Below are positions 52,919 to 57,326 of a stretch of DNA of 57,326 nucleotides, one piece after another (within the stretch, counting starts at the first letter, position 1; every line of letters starts with the position of its first letter). Source of the stretch: a virus; IMG/VR virus record IMGVR_UViG_3300045146_000200, positions 1 to 57,326 of that record. The stretch is one strand, 5' to 3'. The translations under genes and the position numbers were made by a program. Below the pieces are notes generated by a model. That model had not been told where the DNA came from. It ran no database searches and saw only the letters and a list, made by a program, of their open reading frames with translations.

Positions 52919-55043
52919 TGTCCATCCTCCCTGCCCCGAGCACGTCGAGGCCAAGTTCAAGGCTGATGATCTGTTTCCCGCCATTCACGGATCGGAATGC
53001 CATCTGAAGCGCGAAGTCATATCCCGCTGCGCTAGCATTGTCCAGATTCGCAATCACGTCCTCGCTCGATAGGTCCGCTGTCGTTGTCACCACGGCACTC
53101 CCACTTCCGTCCGCGTACATGTTGATGTCGGCGTTCTTGAGCGTTGCTCCTTCAGCCGCGCTTATGTCCCTCGTGCGGATCCTGAGTTGCCTCGCCTGCT
53201 TCGTTACCTGGTCCGGGTTGGCGATCACCTGACCAAGCACTTGTGGATCGAGCCGCCCCGTCTTGATCTTCGTTTCGATACTGCCAATGGCATAGGTGTC
53301 CCCTGCCGCTGGCGTGAATGTAGGCCAAGCTGCTACGGTAATCTGCGTCCCTGTGTTGGCCGTGATGACGGCCTCCTGAGTCGTCGTGCCGTCTGTAGCG
53401 TCCTTCACCCAGATGGTGCAACCGATCAAGCCTTCCCCGGTCGTGTAGAATGCCGCCGCACCGTCCGTCAGGGTCGTCGCTGCTCCTGCCGTAGCTGTGC
53501 CGGTCATCGTGCCCGAGCCCGTATGCCTGTCTACGTACCCATTGTCTGGCTTGAAGAACCACCCGTTGTAGTCTCGGCTCGTGATGAGGAAGGTCTTCTT
53601 GTTCGAGAAGTTCTGCCGCCAATACCCGGCGCAATCGAACCCGAACGTGTACTTGCTCCACGGCGCTCCTGGCATACCGTAGTTCCACACGAGGGTCTTA
53701 TCGTTCCCCGTGAGGCCAGCCGTACTCATGTAGCTGAACCATATCTGTCGCCTGTCGCGCCAGTGCCATGCCCGGACTTCCTTGCCCCAGTTTCCGGCCA
53801 CCGTGCCATCCGGGTTTCCAATGGCATCCCACGTCCCCTGCGCGGGGAACACGCCATCGTCATCGGCAATGCGCTGAATCTGATTCACGTCGTAGGAGAC
53901 AGGGCCAGCCTGCCCACCCATGACCGCAAACTGTTCCATCTGTGCCAGCGCGTATGCCCACCCGCATCCCTGCTCGCTACTCACGGTCTGGATCTGATAC
54001 GAGATCCCGGCGTCTGTTACCTGAGTCGTCAGGTGAATGATGGTGCTCTGCTTGACGAGAATGATCTGGTTGAAGGCGACGTAGGCTGCGAGGATCGGCT
54101 CGCCATCCCCCGTTTCGAATTCGAGGTAATTGGAGCTTGGGACTTCCTCCGGCTTCAGGGCATTCGAGTAGTAGACGGTCAAGTACCCAGACCCACTCGG
54201 CTGGCAGATGTAGTAGGCCACCCCATCCTTGGCGATGATGAACCTCGCCTTCGGGGGTTGGCCTCCCTCGACGAGTTGATCCCCGAGGGAGTAATCCGCG
54301 ACGTTCGTGGTGTACGTGGTCTCAGTGTTGTTGATCGCCCCGTCGTAGTAGTACGGGGCAGTCCCGCTTCCATCCGTCCTGTAGATGTACCGCTTCGTCA
54401 CGCGCGGGTTGGTACTCACCGTGACGCCGGTAAGTTGAATCTGTTGATCCGTTGCGGTGACGGTATTACTCGCGGCACTCGCAGCGCCAATCACGTTGGC
54501 ATTGCCGTCTACGAAAACGTAGACAAACTTGTATGTGCCATTCAGTAAACCTGCCGCGCCAGTTGCTCCGACGCACGCTGCGGCTGGAGCTTCAACGCCG
54601 ACCCTCTGTGCATTCCCAGTCCCGCCCCAACTCCATGGGTGCATGTCCCCGTTTGTCGCGATGATCCTGTTGCGAATGCGAATGAAACTGTACGGGTATC
54701 CTAGCGTCCCTGCCGTCAGGTTGCTATCCCACGTTACTGGCGTAGCTACTCCGCTAGCCACGTCATACAGGATCTCGCTACCGCCCGATGGCAGGCCGAC
54801 GAAGATGTCTTTGTAGACCCCAACCGCTGTAGCGAAGTGGTCGAATCCGAGGACCCTGAGTGGAGTCCCGGCGCTCTTAAACCTGCTCGTGTTCCACTTC
54901 TGTATCCCACGTCTCGTCGCGCCGCGCCGATACCTGCTGAAGTCGATGTTCTGGCATACCTGCAACTGCGTAGGCTGGATCTCCGTGCCCTCGATGGCAT
55001 CATTCAGCCCACCCACACAGGATATCGGTACCCGAACATACAC
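52911..55043 (-). CDS. Tail nozzle/stabilisation protein (T7 gp12 / P22 gp10-like)
   Basis: 710 residues, typical of podovirus tail tubular B proteins. A repeat-rich beta-propeller pattern is evident: RVPISCVGGLNDAIEGTEI at the start, GLPSGGSEILYDVASGV, YIYRTDGSGTAPYYYDG, EQFAVMGGQAGPVSYDVNQI, with many aromatic-Gly turns. It follows the gp11-like adaptor gene. It would form the nozzle of the short tail, the DNA exit channel. Family assignment from gene order and propeller-like texture, not a specific signature. Confidence 0.75.
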   Translation of the reverse strand: MYVRVPISCVGGLNDAIEGTEIQPTQLQVCQNIDFSRYRRGATRRGIQKWNTSRFKSAGTPLRVLGFDHFATAVGVYKDIFVGLPSGGSEILYDVASGVATPVTWDSNLTAGTLGYPYSFIRIRNRIIATNGDMHPWSWGGTGNAQRVGVEAPAAACVGATGAAGLLNGTYKFVYVFVDGNANVIGAASAASNTVTATDQQIQLTGVTVSTNPRVTKRYIYRTDGSGTAPYYYDGAINNTETTYTTNVADYSLGDQLVEGGQPPKARFIIAKDGVAYYICQPSGSGYLTVYYSNALKPEEVPSSNYLEFETGDGEPILAAYVAFNQIILVKQSTIIHLTTQVTDAGISYQIQTVSSEQGCGWAYALAQMEQFAVMGGQAGPVSYDVNQIQRIADDDGVFPAQGTWDAIGNPDGTVAGNWGKEVRAWHWRDRRQIWFSYMSTAGLTGNDKTLVWNYGMPGAPWSKYTFGFDCAGYWRQNFSNKKTFLITSRDYNGWFFKPDNGYVDRHTGSGTMTGTATAGAATTLTDGAAAFYTTGEGLIGCTIWVKDATDGTTTQEAVITANTGTQITVAAWPTFTPAAGDTYAIGSIETKIKTGRLDPQVLGQVIANPDQVTKQARQLRIRTRDISAAEGATLKNADINMYADGSGSAVVTTTADLSSEDVIANLDNASAAGYDFALQMAFRSVNGGKQIISLELGLDVLGAGRMDNA

Positions 55044-55052
55044 GGCTCATTC

Positions 55053-55772
55053 CTAGTAGTCAGAGTCTCCCAGAATCGTCGAATATCCTTGAATCCCAGG
55101 GGCAATACCCGGGAAGCCAGCCACCGCGCCCTTCGCCCCATACAACACGGTAGTCTCCAAGGGCCATTCGTCGGAGTCCATGGCGTCCTTCAGCCCGGCC
55201 TGATAGATCCCCTGCCACGTGATCCCCAGCGCCTTGTTCTGGTCGCTACCCGAGGCATACATCCAGATTAAGCAGTTCAAGAGTAGCTCGTGCAGGATGT
55301 ACGGCATCTGCGGCGTGTCGGTCAGGGCGAGATCGGAGAGCCCCTTTATGAACTCGAATTCGACTTGATACACGCCATCCGGCACGGGGTAGATTTTCAT
55401 GACAATGGCGTTGTCTTCGTCCTTATCGAATCCGCTCGCGGAGTACATGGCCGGGAAGCCAGTCTTCCCGTCTGGATACCATACCGTAGCCTGTTCCTTT
55501 GACACGGATTCGAGGGTGACTGTATGGGCTTCGATTCTGACGTTGCTTAGGCTGTTCGGCCGCACCCAATACGTGCCATCACCGACGAGCGGGTACTGCC
55601 GCACCTTATTCTGCGTGCTGACTACCCCGGTCATCGCGAGCCAACTCCACGGCCTGATGTGCTCGATGTGGTGATACGCCCGGTTGAGGAAGACAAGGAG
55701 CTTCGTGTCTGTCCCTGTTCCGGGGATCGTCAGGATGGTCTTGGCTGCGGTGATGATCTCTTGTGCGGTCAT
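55053..55772 (-). CDS. Tail adaptor protein (T7 gp11-like)
   Basis: 239 residues. LLVFLNRAYHHIEHIRPWSWL (~24-44) and the strand-rich centre with VRQYPLVGDGTYWVRP resemble the gp11/tail tubular A family that joins portal to nozzle. HELLLNCLIWMYASGSDQNKAL in the last part fits the helical end. It precedes the nozzle gene, the normal podovirus order. Confidence 0.78.
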   Translation of the reverse strand: MTAQEIITAAKTILTIPGTGTDTKLLVFLNRAYHHIEHIRPWSWLAMTGVVSTQNKVRQYPLVGDGTYWVRPNSLSNVRIEAHTVTLESVSKEQATVWYPDGKTGFPAMYSASGFDKDEDNAIVMKIYPVPDGVYQVEFEFIKGLSDLALTDTPQMPYILHELLLNCLIWMYASGSDQNKALGITWQGIYQAGLKDAMDSDEWPLETTVLYGAKGAVAGFPGIAPGIQGYSTILGDSDY

Positions 55773-56263
55773 GCCTTGGCCTCAGTCAGTGCCTTGGTTG
55801 GTGGCCGTCCACGCCTTCTGGCGATCTGTTCCTGCGCATGAACCTGTCCCTTTTCTGACAGGGCCTCCAATGCCTTGGACATCTCCTCCTGCTTCGCCGC
55901 CGCGCCTTCGTCGTCGGGCATAGGTGCGGCGAAGTTTGGGTCTGCGATAGCCGCCTGCTCGATACGCCGTTGCTTCATGTAGTTCTTGGCCAGCGGAGGT
56001 GGCATCGGGGGCGGTCTCGGCTCAACGTGAGACGGGCCACTCTTCACGTGCGTTTCGCTCGGAGTGAAGTTGCGCCTTTGTGGGGGCGGAACGGCGTTGG
56101 CAGGTTTGGACACAGGTTGGTCTCCCTGATCCCTCTGCCGATGCGTTCGGAGAGATGCCCCGGTGACAGGCGCACGTGGCTCCGGCTTACCCAAAGGGGC
56201 TCGCGCATGCTTGGCCGATGGCCAGAAGTTGTTCCAAGATGGGTCGAGGTAGTTGCCTGACAT
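55769..56263 (-). CDS. Hypothetical disordered protein
   Basis: 164 residues; Pro/Arg/His-rich first two thirds (EPRPPPMPPPLAKNYMK), acidic/helical then basic C-terminus (QIARRRGRPPTKALTEAKA with an AT-hook-like RRGRPP). Overlaps the adaptor start by four bases. May be a small head or DNA-binding virion protein. Not recognised. Confidence 0.6.
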   Translation of the reverse strand: MSGNYLDPSWNNFWPSAKHARAPLGKPEPRAPVTGASLRTHRQRDQGDQPVSKPANAVPPPQRRNFTPSETHVKSGPSHVEPRPPPMPPPLAKNYMKQRRIEQAAIADPNFAAPMPDDEGAAAKQEEMSKALEALSEKGQVHAQEQIARRRGRPPTKALTEAKA

Positions 56264-56274
56264 AATTGCTCCCT

Positions 56275-57045
56275 TTAGCCTTCAGCAAAACCCTTGACTC
56301 GAACGATGCCGTCCGCGGTACCAGCCGCACTCTTTGCAATGACGGCCACGTAACTCCCAGGATTGCACTGGATCGGTATGCCGCAGCACGGCGTCGAGTA
56401 CCCAACAATCTCGGCCGTCTTGTTCGTCGTGAATTGATCCCGGATCGCATACCCCTGCGTGATGTCTCGAATCCCCATGATCGTGTTCGAGTTCGGCGCG
56501 CTCTCGGGGTACTCGCGAATCTCCACGGTCACGTCGTCGTCCGTCGTAGACAGTGCCACCTCGAAGAAGGTAATACAGGTCGCCAGTCTGGAACTCTCGG
56601 GGTAGTCCTTCCCGCCGTAGACGTGCAGGATCTGCGTTTCCAGCCGACCCGCAGTGATCGTCAGCGTGCCGACCCCACTCTTCTCACGAACGGTGATGTT
56701 CCCGTTGGATTTCTTGCGCAGGGAGGCGGCGAAGATGTGGCCAATACTGCTGGTGAGTTCCACCGCAGACGCACCATTCAAACCGACTTCCTGTTGCCCG
56801 ATCATGCCCTCGCGGTCAACGTAGTGGACCGTCACGTAATGCCCATTGGCTGCGGTATCGGCTGCATGGGCGGACAGGCATTCCACTGTCCCAACCGCGG
56901 CCATGGCGACGTAGCTGTTTTCCGTGAGAAGGGCATAGGTGTCCGCCAGATTCGTGAACTTGGCGATCATCGAGAAGCCCTTGCCGTGCCTCACTGAACT
57001 GAACGGGCCGTCTGAACCATTCTGATACTTGTTCCAGGTGAACAT
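56275..57045 (-). CDS. Hypothetical head/virion protein
   Basis: 256 residues, beta-rich: YVAMAAVGTVECLSAHA, GNITVREKSGVGTLTITAG, VTVEIREYPESAPN, SYVAVIAKSAAGTADGIVRV. Texture and position upstream of the tail adaptor suggest a capsid decoration or fibre protein. An internal ATG at 56970 with AAGGG upstream is an alternative start. Hairpin 57075-57122 lies just before the gene. Confidence 0.65.
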   Translation of the reverse strand: MFTWNKYQNGSDGPFSSVRHGKGFSMIAKFTNLADTYALLTENSYVAMAAVGTVECLSAHAADTAANGHYVTVHYVDREGMIGQQEVGLNGASAVELTSSIGHIFAASLRKKSNGNITVREKSGVGTLTITAGRLETQILHVYGGKDYPESSRLATCITFFEVALSTTDDDVTVEIREYPESAPNSNTIMGIRDITQGYAIRDQFTTNKTAEIVGYSTPCCGIPIQCNPGSYVAVIAKSAAGTADGIVRVKGFAEG

Positions 57046-57074
57046 GCTCGTCTCGTCTCGTTAGAGTATAAGGC

Positions 57075-57122
57075 GGGGAGGGAGGCGTTGAATCTGATGA
57101 TGATCTGACTGCCTCCCTCCCC
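57075..57122. repeat. 12-bp perfect inverted repeat between virion genes
   Basis: GGGGAGGGAGGC (57075-57086) and GCCTCCCTCCCC (57111-57122) enclose 24 bases. There is no U-run, so it may stabilise or attenuate the mRNA between the head genes. Confidence 0.65.
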
Positions 57123-57158
57123 TAGTTGTAGACCCGGGACCTACCGGGCCGTCCGCAA

Positions 57159-57326
57159 TCACAACGTGAGCATGACCGGGCTGTACGAGCCAATCGCCCC
57201 GGCGTCATCCGCCGTTGCAACCACCTGTTGTGTGTACCCGGCGCGAGGCATGAGGCCTCCCGCCGTGCCCGATCCGATGGTGAGCACCTGCCCGCGACTC
57301 CACGTCTGGTCCACCAGGACGGAGCC
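57159..57326 (-). CDS. Virion protein, C-terminal fragment (cut by window edge)
   Basis: Fifty-five residues of a minus-strand gene entering from beyond the window, ending SPVMLTL. Segments GQVLTIGSGTAGGLMP and TQQVVATADDAGAIG are beta-rich, as in a capsid or decoration protein. By order (head before adaptor) it may be the capsid or a decoration gene, and it implies the late operon extends past the edge. Confidence 0.6.
   Translation of the reverse strand, partial: GSVLVDQTWSRGQVLTIGSGTAGGLMPRAGYTQQVVATADDAGAIGSYSPVMLTL

Noticed and set aside
53187-54548. Plus-strand open frame of 453 codons opposite the nozzle gene
   Set aside because: Antisense shadow; the minus-strand frame has the beta-propeller texture and correct gene order.
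1-57326. CRISPR array, insertion sequence or transposase
   Set aside because: No spaced palindromic repeat array, terminal inverted repeats or DDE/HUH enzyme was seen.

Overview
The window is most of the genome of a tailed double-stranded DNA phage, probably a podovirus, with roughly 57-60% GC. Virion genes recognised are a large terminase, a gp11-like tail adaptor, a gp12-like nozzle protein and two very large 'polyvalent' internal proteins. LPS-heptose genes and sigma70-type promoters with 17 bp spacers point to a Gram-negative host; nothing names it. Both ends cut through leftward late genes (portal-like at the left edge, a virion protein at the right edge). The late operon therefore probably continues across the ends of a circular or circularly permuted genome. 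The missing stretch would hold the rest of the portal gene, the scaffold and the major capsid protein. I saw no integrase, DNA polymerase, RNA polymerase, tRNA or recognisable endolysin.

Layout. 1-3.9 kb (minus): packaging genes ending in the portal start. 3.9-5.8 kb (plus): a strong promoter, a ~110 nt structured leader, then a TylF-type methyltransferase, GmhA and APS kinase. 6.0-8.3 kb (minus): a RecT-type annealing protein with a PD-(D/E)XK exonuclease. 8.34-8.43 kb: a divergent promoter pair with operator-like repeats. 8.5-16.3 kb (plus): a long chain of small overlapping genes with an FkbM-like methyltransferase, an HldE-type heptose kinase, an MT-A70 DNA methylase and a sigma-region-4-like protein. 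16.3-23.7 kb (plus, coding strand C-rich): a leaderless small regulator gene, a DnaD-like initiator with internal iterons, a DnaB helicase, many small Cys-rich proteins and a D12-class DNA adenine methylase. 23.8-24.8 kb: a non-coding block of palindromes and iterons where strand composition flips, a candidate origin. 24.8-30.05 kb (plus): small unknown genes with a shared leader. 30.15-35.4 kb (plus): RusA, a nucleotidyltransferase, a methyltransferase, a GT9-type glycosyltransferase and a sulfotransferase-like protein. 35.3-57.3 kb (minus): methyltransferase, PAPS-reductase-like protein, possible lysis genes, a second GT9-like protein, then the virion genes.

Working together. Recombination (RecT, exonuclease, RusA) and replication (DnaD-like protein, DnaB) form a core that would borrow the host polymerase. 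Two sugar or sulfate pathways stand out. One has GmhA, an HldE-type kinase and two GT9-like proteins, as in ADP-heptose LPS chemistry. The other has APS kinase, a PAPS-binding sulfotransferase-like protein, a PAPS-reductase-like protein and a nucleotidyltransferase. Four methyltransferase-like proteins accompany them. The phage may remodel a host glycan or make a modified nucleotide sugar. Non-coding features include three multi-stem RNA candidates, three genes whose promoter puts the transcription start at or next to the ATG (predicted leaderless mRNAs), and a promoter followed within ~60 nt by a terminator. All calls come from reading the sequence; family names come from motif recognition and memory, with no database search.
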